Positions 1 to 9,017 of a stretch of 64,000 nt of DNA are shown here, piece by piece. The translations under genes were made by a program, and so were the position numbers. This stretch comes from Stutzerimonas stutzeri (GTDB lineage Bacteria; Pseudomonadota; Gammaproteobacteria; Pseudomonadales; Pseudomonadaceae), in contig NZ_JAMOIH010000020.1 of the NCBI RefSeq assembly GCF_024448955.1, positions 1 through 64,000 on the forward strand, written 5' to 3'. The notes under the pieces were generated by a model. The model ran no database searches. It was not told the DNA's origin and saw only the letters and a list, made by a program, of their open reading frames with translations. The first letter of the stretch is position 1; the number at the start of each line of letters is the position of its first letter.

Positions 1-24
1 TTTTTATTGCCCGTTTTGGGCGCC

Positions 25-60
25 AAAGGGTCATTTCTCACGAAGTGGCCCTTTTTGTTT
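25..60 (+). terminator. Rho-independent terminator
   Basis: Bases 25-37 pair with 42-54 (13 pairs including two G-U) around a four-base TCAC loop, and a T-rich tract follows. This is a strong intrinsic terminator for a plus-strand gene that ends before the window. Confidence 0.75.
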
Positions 61-225
61 TGGGCGCATTGAAAGTGGGCGCGCGGTCCCCTTCATCAGG
101 ATGAAACGGCTCGCTGTGCTGAATGGTCCGTCATAGACGTTCGGCACAGGCGTGACATCCATCAGCGTCTAGCTTCCAATAGCAGCATTAGCGTCTGACG
201 GCGCACAGCACAGCGAGGAGGATGC

Positions 226-675
226 ATGATCTGGGATCAAGCCGACGCGTTCATAATCGACATCGCAGTCGAGGCCGACCATATCGACGAGTTGGGCCAT
301 GCCAACAACGCGGTGTATGTCTCATGGCTGGAGCAGAGCGCCTGGCAGCACTCTCAGAGTCTGGGCCTGGGGGTGGAAGATTATCGTCGTCTGGATCGCG
401 CCATGGCGGTGCTCAGACACGAGATCGATTATCTGGCAGCGGCCTATCTGGGCGATCGTCTGCAGTTGGCAACCTGGATCGTGGATTCCGATCAGCGGTT
501 GAAGATGAAGCGTAACTTCCAATTGGTCAGGCCGGCGGACGGCACGACCCTGTTACGGGCTCAGACGACCTTCGTCTGCATTCAGATGTCGAGTGGCAAG
601 CCCAAGCGGATGCCTACGGAGTTCGTGGAGGGGTACGGCCAGGCTCTGGTTCAGCCTTATCCCCTCGAACTCTAA
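226..675 (+). CDS. Acyl-CoA thioesterase, hot-dog fold (YbgC/FadM-like)
   Basis: The 149-residue product has the layout of the 4-hydroxybenzoyl-CoA thioesterase/YbgC family, which hydrolyses acyl-CoA thioesters in the cytosol. The diagnostic segment is near residues 17-33: an Asp/Glu-rich stretch, then H(I/V)DELGHANNAVYVSWLE, matching the family pattern D-x-x-GHxNNxxYxxW. Length fits the family (about 130-150 aa). The ATG at 226 is preceded by GAGGAGG with about five bases of spacing, so the start is well supported. It is monocistronic, running after a terminator at the window edge and converging on the small gene at 688-963. The substrate cannot be told from sequence. Confidence 0.85.
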   Translation: MIWDQADAFIIDIAVEADHIDELGHANNAVYVSWLEQSAWQHSQSLGLGVEDYRRLDRAMAVLRHEIDYLAAAYLGDRLQLATWIVDSDQRLKMKRNFQLVRPADGTTLLRAQTTFVCIQMSSGKPKRMPTEFVEGYGQALVQPYPLEL

Positions 676-687
676 CGAGCCTTCAAA

Positions 688-963
688 TCAGCGCTGTTCC
701 GGTTTGCTCACATCGGCGTCACGACGCTCCTCGGCGTCTTCGCGCCAGTCGTCCTGTACCTCTTTTTTCATTTTTTCATCCAGGGTCGTGCCGTCTTTAT
801 TGACATCGGCGGTGTTGGCGCGCTGATGGTTTTCGCTCATGGCGCTACCGTGGGCGTCACCGGCGGCACCGTGCGTGCTGTCATGCATATCGTCCTGATT
901 GGCCATCGCGCTAGTAGCGATAAAGCTGGCAATGACGGCAGCGGTAAGATGCGTGGTTTTCAT
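688..963 (-). CDS. Small exported acidic protein of unknown function
   Basis: The 91-residue product begins with a clear Sec signal peptide (MKTTHL, hydrophobic core, probable cleavage after SAMA near residue 21). The mature part is very polar, rich in Asp, His, Glu and Arg. Residues around 53-60 read DVNKDGTTL, which resembles one EF-hand loop (DxNxDG), so weak calcium binding is possible but unproven. A GGAG lies before the ATG. I do not recognise a named family; similar small periplasmic proteins are common in Pseudomonas. It converges with the thioesterase gene, leaving 12 bases between them. Confidence 0.6.
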   Translation of the reverse strand: MKTTHLTAAVIASFIATSAMANQDDMHDSTHGAAGDAHGSAMSENHQRANTADVNKDGTTLDEKMKKEVQDDWREDAEERRDADVSKPEQR

Positions 964-1162
964 GGGAGTCTCCGGTAGGTGAATTGGGCCTACTCCCTAA
1001 TTCCGACTCGATGCATGGAGGATTGTTCGCTTGCAGCGATTGAGCGTTCTGGGCCCAGGATGATGGATAATGGCGCCGCTCAGTCTGGCCTCGTCGTGGG
1101 TTCGATGGGTATCAACCGCGTTTTTAAGTGGACCGAATCGGTCCAGAGTCAAGGCAGCCCAG

Positions 1163-2224
1163 TTGGTTAACAAGCCGCGCAAAATCATTCATGTCGATTG
1201 CGATTGCTTCTACGCGGCCATCGAGATGCGTGACGATCCCAGTCTGGCGAACCGACCTATCGCTGTGGGCGGGCTGGCCGACCGGCGTGGCGTCATCGCC
1301 ACCTGCAACTACGAAGCGCGCGCCTACGGTGTGCGCTCTGCGATGGCGTCCGGGCATGCCCTGAAGCTCTGTCCGGACCTGCTGATCCTTCGGCCCCGTA
1401 TGGACGCCTATAAGGAAGCCTCGCGAGAGATCCACGAGATCTTTCGTACCTATACCGATCTTATCGAGCCCCTGTCGCTCGACGAGGCCTTTCTAGACGT
1501 GAGCGACTGCGAACACTTCTCCGGTAGTGCGACCCGTATCGCCCAGGATATTCGCCGTCGGGTATGGCAGCAGCTGCGTATCACGGTTTCGGCGGGCGTT
1601 GCGCCGAACAAGTTTCTCGCCAAGATCGCCAGTGATTGGAACAAGCCTGACGGATTGTTCGTGATCACCCCGGATCAGGTCGAAGACTTCGTGCTGGCGC
1701 TACCGGTCGCCAAGTTGCATGGCGTAGGCCGCGTGACTGCCGAAAAGCTCAAACGACTGGGCATTCATACCTGCGCGGATCTACGCACCTGGAAGCGGCT
1801 GGATCTGGTTCGGGGTTTCGGTTCGTTCGGCGAGCGGCTCTGGGGGCTGGCGCACGGGGTCGATGAGCGCCTGGTTAAAGTTGAAAGACGGCGTCAGTCG
1901 GTCAGCGTGGAAAACACCTACGAGCGCGACCTGCCGGACCTTGCAGCCTGCCTCGAACGATTGCCCGAACTGCTCGAAGATCTCGCCGGTCGGATGGCCC
2001 GGCTCGACAGTGGATACCGACCGGGCAAACCCTTCGTCAAACTCAAATTTCACGACTTCACCCAGACGACCTTCGAGCAGGCAGGCGCCGGTCTCGAGCT
2101 GGAGGATTACGCTGATCTCGTCGCCGGCGCCTATGCCCGAGGCAAGCGGCCAGTGCGGCTGATGGGCGTCGGGGTCCGCTTGATCGATTTGCGCAACGAC
2201 TTCATGCAGCTGAGTTTGTTTTAG
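1163..2224 (+). CDS. dinB: DNA polymerase IV (Y-family translesion polymerase)
   Basis: Error-prone Y-family polymerase that extends past lesions and mispaired ends. Numbering from the TTG at 1163, the catalytic carboxylates are Asp12 (in HVDCDCFYAAIE), Asp107 and Glu108 (in SLDEAF). These match E. coli DinB Asp8, Asp103 and Glu104 with a constant offset of four. The protein ends QLSLF, a textbook beta-clamp binding motif. An in-frame ATG exists at 1070, but the extra 31 residues are not family-like. The TTG start (353 aa) follows an AAGG and fits the family length. No LexA box was identified, so SOS control is not shown by the sequence. Confidence 0.93.
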   Translation: MVNKPRKIIHVDCDCFYAAIEMRDDPSLANRPIAVGGLADRRGVIATCNYEARAYGVRSAMASGHALKLCPDLLILRPRMDAYKEASREIHEIFRTYTDLIEPLSLDEAFLDVSDCEHFSGSATRIAQDIRRRVWQQLRITVSAGVAPNKFLAKIASDWNKPDGLFVITPDQVEDFVLALPVAKLHGVGRVTAEKLKRLGIHTCADLRTWKRLDLVRGFGSFGERLWGLAHGVDERLVKVERRRQSVSVENTYERDLPDLAACLERLPELLEDLAGRMARLDSGYRPGKPFVKLKFHDFTQTTFEQAGAGLELEDYADLVAGAYARGKRPVRLMGVGVRLIDLRNDFMQLSLF

Positions 2225-2590
2225 CTCTCTTGCCGCTGGTCGGCTCCGTCAATTCGACTGTGTTCGTGCTCCACACTTGGTACGAGCGTTGCTGTTACCG
2301 ATCTAACGCATCTAGCGCCATATTCAAGGCGCGTCCAATCCCACTCCGTTGCCGTTCGTCGTAACTGTGGTTTAACGCTGGAAGACGACACGGTCAATAT
2401 AAAATAACGGGTTTTTGGCGTGATACGAGTCGCAAAGTGAATGAGTGTCAGAATTTGGACTCGCCCGTGACATTTTGTTAGAGTCTCGCCAATTGCTGAA
2501 TGGCAATTTGCCATCAGGTAGGAAATGATTGTCCTAAGGTTCGCTGTTCATGGCGTGTGGTTCCGAGTAGTGACAGGAGTTCTTCGTCCG
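2225..2590 (+). promoter_or_regulatory. Intergenic region with likely msh operon promoter
   Basis: These 366 bases separate dinB from mshI and hold no convincing gene. They must carry the promoter for the long pilus operon. AT-rich stretches at 2396-2406 and 2455-2485 are candidates, but neither gives a clean -35/-10 pair. An inverted repeat ATGGCA-ATT-TGCCAT lies at 2500-2514, and an AGGAG at 2575-2579 serves mshI. Confidence 0.4.
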
Positions 2591-3511
2591 ATGGGGTTGT
2601 TGTTCAAGCGTCGCAAAGCGGCTACAAGCGGCATGCTGGGCATCGAATGCGGGCCGCAAGGTATTGCGTTGGCACATATCCGGCGCGCGAATGGCGAGGC
2701 GCCGCAGTTGCTGTGCTGCGATTTCCTTGAAGGCGAGCCGGCCCAGCAGGCCGAACTGCTCCGGCAAGCCGTTGCCCATCACGGCCTGACTGGCATGCCT
2801 GCCAACCTGCTGCTGCATCCTGCTGCGTATCAGATATTCCTGCTGGAAGCCCCGGAGGTGTCGGACGAGGAGCTGCGCGACGCAATGCGCTGGCGCGTCA
2901 AGGATCTGCTCAGCGAGCCGTTGGAAAATGTCGCCATCGACTGTTTCAGTCTCCCTGAAGATGCTTACCGGGGACGCACGCGCATGGTGTACTGCGCGGT
3001 TCTGAGCAAATCCCGAATGAAGGAGCTCCGTAGGCTGGTACAGCACGCCGGACTGTCACTGGCGAGCATCGACATCACTGAAATGGCGTTTCGCAATCTG
3101 GGTCTTCTGGCGGGCGCCAGCGGTATCAATGTGGCGCTGCTGCGCCTGCGTACAAGCGAAGGCCTGATCTGCGTACAGAACGATGCCGACCTGTACATGG
3201 CCCGTCGTATCGAGCACGGCTTGGCGCGCGCGAGGCAGGATCTGGCCAGCACGACGTTGGAAATCCAGCGTTCGCTCGATTACTTCGAGAGCCAGTTGGG
3301 CAAAGGCTATATCAACCGCTTGTTGCTGCTGCCGATGAAGCAGGACGGCGAGCGCACGTTCGAATCGCTAGGCAGCGGGTTGGCAGTGAATCTGCAGCGG
3401 CTCGATCTTCGCGACCTGTTTCCGGGGCAGCCGGCGGGTGAGCTTCCCGAGTCGTCTCAGGCGTTCTGCATCGGCGCCGTTGGCGCCGCTCTACGTCAGG
3501 AAACACATTGA
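2591..3511 (+). CDS. mshI: MSHA biogenesis protein MshI (PilM-like)
   Basis: A 306-residue PilM/EpsL-like cytoplasmic protein of the MSHA type IV pilus. It has the actin-like ATPase fold expected of this family (start MLGIECGPQGIALAHI, comparable to the phosphate-1 region of PilM). PilM-type proteins sit on the inner face of the membrane and bind the N-terminus of PilN. The ATG at 2591 has an AGGAG 11 bases upstream; an earlier ATG at 2525 adds 22 unlikely residues. The stop overlaps the next start (TGATG at 3509-3513), so translation is coupled. First gene of the msh cluster here; the mshH regulator that precedes it in Vibrio is absent. Confidence 0.85.
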   Translation: MGLLFKRRKAATSGMLGIECGPQGIALAHIRRANGEAPQLLCCDFLEGEPAQQAELLRQAVAHHGLTGMPANLLLHPAAYQIFLLEAPEVSDEELRDAMRWRVKDLLSEPLENVAIDCFSLPEDAYRGRTRMVYCAVLSKSRMKELRRLVQHAGLSLASIDITEMAFRNLGLLAGASGINVALLRLRTSEGLICVQNDADLYMARRIEHGLARARQDLASTTLEIQRSLDYFESQLGKGYINRLLLLPMKQDGERTFESLGSGLAVNLQRLDLRDLFPGQPAGELPESSQAFCIGAVGAALRQETH

Positions 3512-4116
3512 TGCAGAACATCAACCTCTATCAGCGCGAACGCCGCAACAAGGGTGGCCCGCGGTTGCGTCAGATGGGTCTGGGTGTCGCGCTGATTGCC
3601 GCACTAATGGCTATTCATGCTGGGTGGCAGGGTTGGCAACTGCATTCTGCCGGTAAAGCCGCCGAGCTCGCCGAGCGACAGGCCACGCAGGCCGAAGCGC
3701 AGCTCGCCGAGGTCAAGGCTGACTTCATCGAGCCGACGCTCGACCCTCTCCTGCCTCAGCAATTGGCTGACCGCGAAGCCGAAAACCGCGAACTTCAGCG
3801 CCTGGCCGATTACCTGAAAACGCTCGATGCGCAGCGCAGCAGTGGTTTCGCGGCGCTGTTGCAGGGTCTGGCCGACCGTCATCCGCCACAGGGTCTCTGG
3901 CTAACGCAGATCCGCCTGCAGGCAGGTGGTGACGAAATGGCACTGGAGGGCCTGACGCAGGATCAGGAACTCCTACCGCTTTATCTGCAGAGCCTCGGCC
4001 AGAGCAGCGCGTTCAGCGGGCGGGATTTCGCGCGGTTCGATCTGCAGCGCGACGAACAGGATTTACTGCAATTCCGCTTGTCCTCAAAGGCTGCGGTGGA
4101 GGGGGACGATGAATAA
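3511..4116 (+). CDS. PilN-like MSHA assembly protein
   Basis: A 201-residue bitopic inner-membrane protein. It starts with the PilN hallmark MQNINLYQ, followed by basic residues and one transmembrane segment at about residues 21-40. A coiled-coil-rich region (Ala, Glu, Gln heptads, residues 45-100) and a ferredoxin-like periplasmic tail complete it. PilN pairs with PilM/MshI via the INLY segment. In Vibrio cholerae this role is filled by the region sometimes called MshI2. Start ATG at 3511 overlaps the mshI stop, and its own end overlaps mshJ by eight bases. Confidence 0.8.
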   Translation: MQNINLYQRERRNKGGPRLRQMGLGVALIAALMAIHAGWQGWQLHSAGKAAELAERQATQAEAQLAEVKADFIEPTLDPLLPQQLADREAENRELQRLADYLKTLDAQRSSGFAALLQGLADRHPPQGLWLTQIRLQAGGDEMALEGLTQDQELLPLYLQSLGQSSAFSGRDFARFDLQRDEQDLLQFRLSSKAAVEGDDE

Positions 4117-4774
4117 GCTCATCGCCTATTGGCGGGGCCTGGCGCCGCGCGAGCAATGGCTGAGCTACGCGGTGGGGCTAGCCTTGCTGATCATGCTTTA
4201 CGTGCTGTTGGTCGCCGAGCCGCTGGAGCAGCGGCTTGCCGCCGAGCATCAACGTCAGCAGCTCGCGCAAGCCCGCCAGCTCGAGGCCGAAAACAATCTG
4301 CTCGACATCCAGGCCAGGCTCGCCGCCGACCCCAACCTGAGTTACCGGCAGGCCTTGCAGGCAGCGCAAGCCAATCATGATGAGTTGCTTCAACGCATCG
4401 ACGTGGAAACCAGCACGCTCGTCTCCCCGGCAAAAATGAAAGCCTTGCTGCAGGACCTCCTGCGTAACCACGATCAGCTCAAGCTGATCGCGCTGGAGAG
4501 TTCTAGCGCACCGCTGACCTTTCCGGGTGCGCCAGCCGCGGCATCTCTAGAGCAGAAGGCGCCGCCAGTGGTGTTCTACCGTCACGGCCTGCGCCTGACC
4601 CTCGAAGGCGGTTATTTCGCTTTGGTGTCCTACCTCACCGCGATCCAGGCCAGCGGCTGGCGCTTGCATTGGGACAGTCTTGATTACGATGTGGATGAGG
4701 GCGGCGCCAGCCGGGCGCGCATCATCCTGGATCTGCATACCTTGAGTCGCGATGCGGGGTGGGTGGGTGTTTAA
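4109..4774 (+). CDS. mshJ: MSHA biogenesis protein MshJ (PilO/GspM-like)
   Basis: A 221-residue single-pass inner-membrane protein. The cytoplasmic N-terminus WRGLAPREQWL resembles GspM/PilO proteins, with a hydrophobic segment at residues 20-37 and then a long coiled coil (residues 40-90). The periplasmic C-terminal half is expected to be ferredoxin-like. It would dimerise with the PilN-like protein to form the alignment subcomplex between the cytoplasmic platform and the MshL secretin. Overlap with neighbours on both sides indicates one transcript. Named by gene order as well as by sequence. Confidence 0.82.
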   Translation: MNKLIAYWRGLAPREQWLSYAVGLALLIMLYVLLVAEPLEQRLAAEHQRQQLAQARQLEAENNLLDIQARLAADPNLSYRQALQAAQANHDELLQRIDVETSTLVSPAKMKALLQDLLRNHDQLKLIALESSSAPLTFPGAPAAASLEQKAPPVVFYRHGLRLTLEGGYFALVSYLTAIQASGWRLHWDSLDYDVDEGGASRARIILDLHTLSRDAGWVGV

Positions 4775-5099
4775 GTCTTCAATCAACATGATCGGCCTGG
4801 CCGCCTTGCTCGTCGCTGCGCCGGTCTTTGCCAAGGACCCCACTCAGCCCCCGGCCGGGCGGGTCGTCAGCGATACGCCAGCAGAAGCGGCTGAGCCGTT
4901 ACGGCTGCAGGCCATTCTGCGAGGCCCGGAGCGCGTCGCCGCCGTGATCAACGGGCAAACCTTTGAGATCGGTGAACGCATCGGGGACGCACGCGTCCTC
5001 GCGGTTCGCCCGCACTCCGTTGTCATTGATCGCGAGGGTCAGCGGCAAGAGCTGCGCCTGAGCGCCCCTATCATCCCAATGAGCCGTACCCAGCCATGA
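4752..5099 (+). CDS. mshK: MSHA biogenesis protein MshK (PilP-like)
   Basis: A small (115 aa) periplasmic protein with a hydrophobic signal segment ending near VFAKDPTQPP. The segment LQAILRGPERVAAVINGQTFEIGERIGDARV is the beta-rich homology region of PilP/GspC-type proteins, which dock onto the secretin. Three starts are possible: ATG 4752, GTG 4767 and ATG 4788. All give the same mature protein, and I keep the longest. The gene begins inside the end of mshJ and its stop overlaps the start of mshL (ATGA). Confidence 0.8.
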   Translation: MRGGWVFKSSINMIGLAALLVAAPVFAKDPTQPPAGRVVSDTPAEAAEPLRLQAILRGPERVAAVINGQTFEIGERIGDARVLAVRPHSVVIDREGQRQELRLSAPIIPMSRTQP

Positions 5100-6697
5100 T
5101 GCCGACTCTGTTGCCCCGCCTCGGCGTGTTGAGCCTGTTTTGCCTGCTCGGCGCCTGCCAGACCTTCGAAGATGGCGACCGGCGCCTTTACGAGCAGAGC
5201 AACCGTCTGTTCGAGGAGAGTCTGCGGCAAAGCCAGGACAAGGTCGCGCCGCCGCCATCGGTGCAGGCGGCGTTGATCCCGCCGCTCGATATCGTCAGCG
5301 GACCGACCGATAGCGGCTCGCGCTTCGATGTGGCGGCTAATGACATGCCGGCTCGCGAATTCTTTCTCAGCTTGATGCAGAGCGCCGGCAAGAACCTGTT
5401 GGTGCATCCTGCGGTCACCGGCAACATCACCTTCAGCCTGAGTAACGTCACTCTTGAAGAAGTGCTCGCGGCCGTGCGTGACAGCTATGGCTACGATTAC
5501 CGCCGTACCAGTTATGGCTATCAGATCCAGCCGAACCAGGCGATCACCCGCACCTATGACCTGAACTACCTCAACGTTCAGCGTCAGGGTATGACCGATA
5601 CCCGTATCAGCTCCGGTCAGGTCACCAGCAGCGAAGACACGGGCTCCAGTGCCACAGGCACCACGACCAGCACCTCCTCATCGACCGTCAACGCCAGCCA
5701 ACTGCTGACAAGCAGCAACGTGGATTTCTGGAGCGAGGTACGTGGCGTGATCGAGATGATGATCGGTACGGAGGAGGGCAACCAGATCATGGTCAACCCG
5801 CAGGCTGGTCTCCTGGTGGTGCGTGCTTCCAGTAACGATCAGCAGGCGGTGGAGCGTTTCCTGGCACAGGCGCAGCGCAACCTTCAGCGGCAAGTCATCC
5901 TTGAAACCAAGATCCTGGAAGTGAGCCTTTCCGACGGCTTCCAGGCCGGCATCAACTGGTCGCAGCTGGGCAGTATCGGCAACGCCGACTTCTCGCTGGG
6001 GGTGCAGGGCGACGCCTTGACCGGCCCCAACAACGTCGGCGGCGTCTTCAGCGCAGCGGTCAGCGTCGGCGATTTCACCGGCATGCTGCAGCTGCTGGAA
6101 ACCCAGGGCGAGGTTCGGGTGCTGTCCAGCCCGCGGATCTCCACGCTGAATAACCAGAAGGCGGTGATCAAGGTTGGTACCGACGAATTCTTCGTCACTG
6201 ATGTCTCCACGACCACCACGTCCCTGATCGGCGGTACCACCGCACCGGACCTGGATATCACCCTGACGCCGTTCTTCTCCGGTATCTCGCTGGACGTCAC
6301 GCCGCAGATCGACGAGAACGGCCAGGTCACCCTGCACGTACGACCGACCGTCAGCCGTGTGCAGGATCAGAACAAGAGCATCCAGCTGGGCGGCGAGGAC
6401 AATGTCTTCAACTTGCCGCTGGCGCTGTCGACGACCCGCCAATCGGACTCCATCGTGCGCGCCCGCAGCGGTCAGGTGGTGGTGATCGGCGGCCTGCTGG
6501 AAAACCGCAACACCAATAACGACGCGAACATTCCCTGGGCCTCGAAATTGCCGATCGTGGGTGGCTTGTTTCAGCAACAGCGAAAAGCCCTGGAGCAGAC
6601 CGAACTGGTGATCCTCATGCGGCCGCAGGTCGTGGATGATCAGGTCTGGCTGGATGAATTGCGCAACAGCGCCGAATCCTTCCGGTCCACCAGGTAA
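5096..6697 (+). CDS. mshL: MSHA outer-membrane secretin MshL
   Basis: A 533-residue secretin lipoprotein that forms the outer-membrane channel for the pilus. The signal peptide ends in a lipobox LGAC with Cys at about residue 21. Residues 85-150 form an N-domain (STN/secretin short domain: FDVAANDMPAREFFLSL). A Ser/Thr-rich insert (about 180-205) follows, and the C-terminal secretin domain contains VLSSPRISTLNNQKAVIKVG and the closing VVIGGLLENR and LPIVGGLFQ motifs of the family. Length is typical. Start overlaps mshK; mshM begins eight bases after the stop. Confidence 0.93.
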   Translation: MMPTLLPRLGVLSLFCLLGACQTFEDGDRRLYEQSNRLFEESLRQSQDKVAPPPSVQAALIPPLDIVSGPTDSGSRFDVAANDMPAREFFLSLMQSAGKNLLVHPAVTGNITFSLSNVTLEEVLAAVRDSYGYDYRRTSYGYQIQPNQAITRTYDLNYLNVQRQGMTDTRISSGQVTSSEDTGSSATGTTTSTSSSTVNASQLLTSSNVDFWSEVRGVIEMMIGTEEGNQIMVNPQAGLLVVRASSNDQQAVERFLAQAQRNLQRQVILETKILEVSLSDGFQAGINWSQLGSIGNADFSLGVQGDALTGPNNVGGVFSAAVSVGDFTGMLQLLETQGEVRVLSSPRISTLNNQKAVIKVGTDEFFVTDVSTTTTSLIGGTTAPDLDITLTPFFSGISLDVTPQIDENGQVTLHVRPTVSRVQDQNKSIQLGGEDNVFNLPLALSTTRQSDSIVRARSGQVVVIGGLLENRNTNNDANIPWASKLPIVGGLFQQQRKALEQTELVILMRPQVVDDQVWLDELRNSAESFRSTR

Positions 6698-6705
6698 CGG
6701 CTGGC

Positions 6706-7638
6706 ATGTACGAAGCATTTTTCGGATTGCGCGAAAAGCCGTTCGCGCTCACACCGAACACGGGCTTCATGGTCCAGCTCGCCACCTATCAGGCCTGCCT
6801 CAACCTGCTGCGCGTGGCGCTGGCCGAGGGCGAGGGCTTCATCAAGGTCACCGGCGAAGTCGGCACCGGCAAGACGCTGCTCTGCCGCGCGCTGCTGAAC
6901 GAGCTGGATTCGGCGCGTTATCAGGTCGCCTGGTTGCCCAATCCCACGCTGACGCCCATGGCCTTGCGGCAGGCGCTGGCGCATGAGCTGCACATCGCCA
7001 ATGTTGCAGACCTCGACAATCACGGTTTGCTCGCGGCGTTGCACGAGCGGCTGATCGAGCTGGCCGGGCAGGGCAAGAGCACCGTTCTGTTGATCGATGA
7101 AGCCCAGGCATTGCCCACCGCGACGCTCGAAGCGCTGCGGCTGTTGACCAATCTGGAGACCGAACACCGCAAGCTGCTGCAGGTCGTGTTGTTCGGCCAG
7201 CCGGAACTGGACGCCACGCTGGCACGCGAGGATTTCCGCCAACTGCGCCAGCGCATCACCTTTTCCTATGGCCTGCGTCCGCTGGATGTCAGCGACGCCA
7301 CCCGCTACCTGCAGGAACGCCTTGCCGTTGCCGGCTACCGCGGTGAATCCTTGTTCAAGCCAGCGGCGGTTCGTTTGTTGGTGCGCGGCAGTGGCGGTAT
7401 TCCGCGCCTGCTCAACATCTTGGCGAACAAATCGCTGATGGTGGCGTTCGGTGAAGGGGCTCGCCAGGTTCTGGCCCGTCACGTACGCCGAGCTCTGGAC
7501 GATACCGAAGGCGCGCGCCCGTTCTGGCGCAGCCCGTCGCGGCGCCTCGGCTGGACGCTGGCCGGCGGTTGCCTGTCACTGGCGCTGATCGCTGGAGCCT
7601 GGCCCTGGCTGGCGCAACTCGCCGAGGTGCTGCCGTGA
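6706..7638 (+). CDS. mshM: MSHA biogenesis ATPase MshM (ExeA-like)
   Basis: A 310-residue AAA ATPase of the ExeA/GspA family, helping secretin assembly through peptidoglycan remodelling or anchoring. Walker A is GEVGTGKT at residues 50-57 and Walker B is TVLLIDEAQ with Asp131-Glu132. The N-terminal MYEAFFGLREKPFALTPN is the standard family opening. A single hydrophobic segment at the C-terminus (residues about 283-303) anchors it in the inner membrane. Its TGA overlaps the GTG start of mshN, so the two are coupled. Confidence 0.92.
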   Translation: MYEAFFGLREKPFALTPNTGFMVQLATYQACLNLLRVALAEGEGFIKVTGEVGTGKTLLCRALLNELDSARYQVAWLPNPTLTPMALRQALAHELHIANVADLDNHGLLAALHERLIELAGQGKSTVLLIDEAQALPTATLEALRLLTNLETEHRKLLQVVLFGQPELDATLAREDFRQLRQRITFSYGLRPLDVSDATRYLQERLAVAGYRGESLFKPAAVRLLVRGSGGIPRLLNILANKSLMVAFGEGARQVLARHVRRALDDTEGARPFWRSPSRRLGWTLAGGCLSLALIAGAWPWLAQLAEVLP

Positions 7639-9017
7639 GCCTGGTCAACGATATGTTGCGTGACCTCGACGCGCGTCGAGCCGCGCCGGCTGAACGCGAA
7701 CAACTGGACGGCATCCATGCGGTGGACGAAGCCGGCTCGGCCCGGCGCGAACGCTATGATCATCTTCGCCACGGGCTGCTCATCGCGTCGGCAGTCGTGC
7801 TGGTGGCCATCGCGCTGTTCGTGCTTTCCAAGCGTCTGGCAACGCCTACCGAGCCAGAGGTGGTATCGCCGGCTCCGATTGAAGAAGTGATGCCGCAAGC
7901 GCTGGCCGCGATACGACTGCTGGAGGTGCTGCCGCAGAACGACAGCCAGCGTTTCACTTTGCAACTGCTGCTCGACCGGCCCGTCAGCTACCAGCGAACC
8001 GATGCCAGCGGCTCGGTCAGTTTCCAGCTGCAAGACGTTCAGTTCACTGGCGCGCCGCGCACCGGACGCATCGAGACGAACGGGCAGAGTCTGTCCTGGA
8101 GCGTCGAGGCCCAGGGCGAGGGCGTTCAGGTGCTACTGGTCGGTATGGGCGATCGGATAAACGTGGCTGATCGGCTCGAATCGGCCGGAGATCGGGCGCA
8201 ACTGTGGCTGGACGTATCGCTTGCGAATGCCGAGACGGACGTCGAGCAACCCGTTGCATCGCTGCCGGTTGCTGAACAGGCCGATCCAGGCGAAGACGCA
8301 TTGCCCGACTGGGTCACCCGAGAAGTGGCTCCGGCCGAGCCGGACAGCGTGTCGAAGCCAGCACTCGAACAGCAAGCCACACCGCGCCCAGCGGCAGTTG
8401 TAGAGCGCCCGGCTGCGGCTGGGCCCAGCACACTCAGCATCGGTGCGCACCAGCCAGACGCCCTTGCCGAAGCGCGCCAGGCCCTCGCTCAAGGCGAACA
8501 TTTGCTGGCGATCCGCCAATTGCAGACGCTGCATCAGGCTCAACCGGACAATCCCGAGATCAGCCGTTGGCTGGCTCGCGGCTATCTTGCTGCTGGTGAT
8601 ACCGCCGCACTGCTGGCGTGGTTGCCGGCGCAGTTGGAGGCGCGGCCGTTCGATGCGGAGCTACGCGAGCTGTTGGCTCGCGGTCAGCTACAGGTTGGCG
8701 ACAAGGCCGCTGCCATAGCCACGCTGCAGCAGAGCGCCCCCGAACTGCAACGCAACGCCGGATATCACGCTCTGCTTGCCGCCCTGTACCAACAGGCTGG
8801 CGACTGGTCCGCGAGTGCCGCGACCTATCGTCGACTGATCGCTGCGCGGCCGAATCAGGGCGCTTGGCAGCTCGGGCTGGCCATTGCACTGGAACAGCTC
8901 GATCAGGCGCCGCAGGCCGCTCGGCATTATCGCCTCGCATTGCGAGGGCAGGGGCTGGATGGCAGCGCGCGCCAGTTTGCCGCCGAACGCGCCGATTCCC
9001 TCGGAGGAACGAAATGA
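7635..9017 (+). CDS. mshN: MSHA biogenesis TPR protein MshN
   Basis: A 460-residue protein with a cytoplasmic opening SLVNDMLRDLDARR, which is the conserved GspB/MshN start. A transmembrane segment lies at about residues 50-68, followed by a Pro/Ala-rich periplasmic linker. C-terminal TPR repeats run from about residue 270 (EARQALAQGEHLLAIRQLQTL, then several 34-residue units) and probably bind other pilus assembly proteins. The GTG start at 7635 overlaps the mshM stop as GTGA; the longer reading from 7569 is out of keeping with the family. Ends in ATGA overlap with mshE. Confidence 0.85.
   Translation: MSLVNDMLRDLDARRAAPAEREQLDGIHAVDEAGSARRERYDHLRHGLLIASAVVLVAIALFVLSKRLATPTEPEVVSPAPIEEVMPQALAAIRLLEVLPQNDSQRFTLQLLLDRPVSYQRTDASGSVSFQLQDVQFTGAPRTGRIETNGQSLSWSVEAQGEGVQVLLVGMGDRINVADRLESAGDRAQLWLDVSLANAETDVEQPVASLPVAEQADPGEDALPDWVTREVAPAEPDSVSKPALEQQATPRPAAVVERPAAAGPSTLSIGAHQPDALAEARQALAQGEHLLAIRQLQTLHQAQPDNPEISRWLARGYLAAGDTAALLAWLPAQLEARPFDAELRELLARGQLQVGDKAAAIATLQQSAPELQRNAGYHALLAALYQQAGDWSASAATYRRLIAARPNQGAWQLGLAIALEQLDQAPQAARHYRLALRGQGLDGSARQFAAERADSLGGTK

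Noticed and set aside
1070..1162. Longer start for dinB at ATG 1070
   Set aside because: The extra 31 residues do not match the family; the TTG at 1163 places the catalytic residues at the expected offset.
5678..6718. Minus-strand frame of 346 codons opposite mshL
   Set aside because: Shadow of the secretin gene; composition biased to His, Gln and Leu and no family features.
8618..9013. Upstream extension of mshE to 706 residues
   Set aside because: The added part lies in mshN in another frame and is Arg/Ala-rich; GGAGG and ATG at 9014 give the family start.
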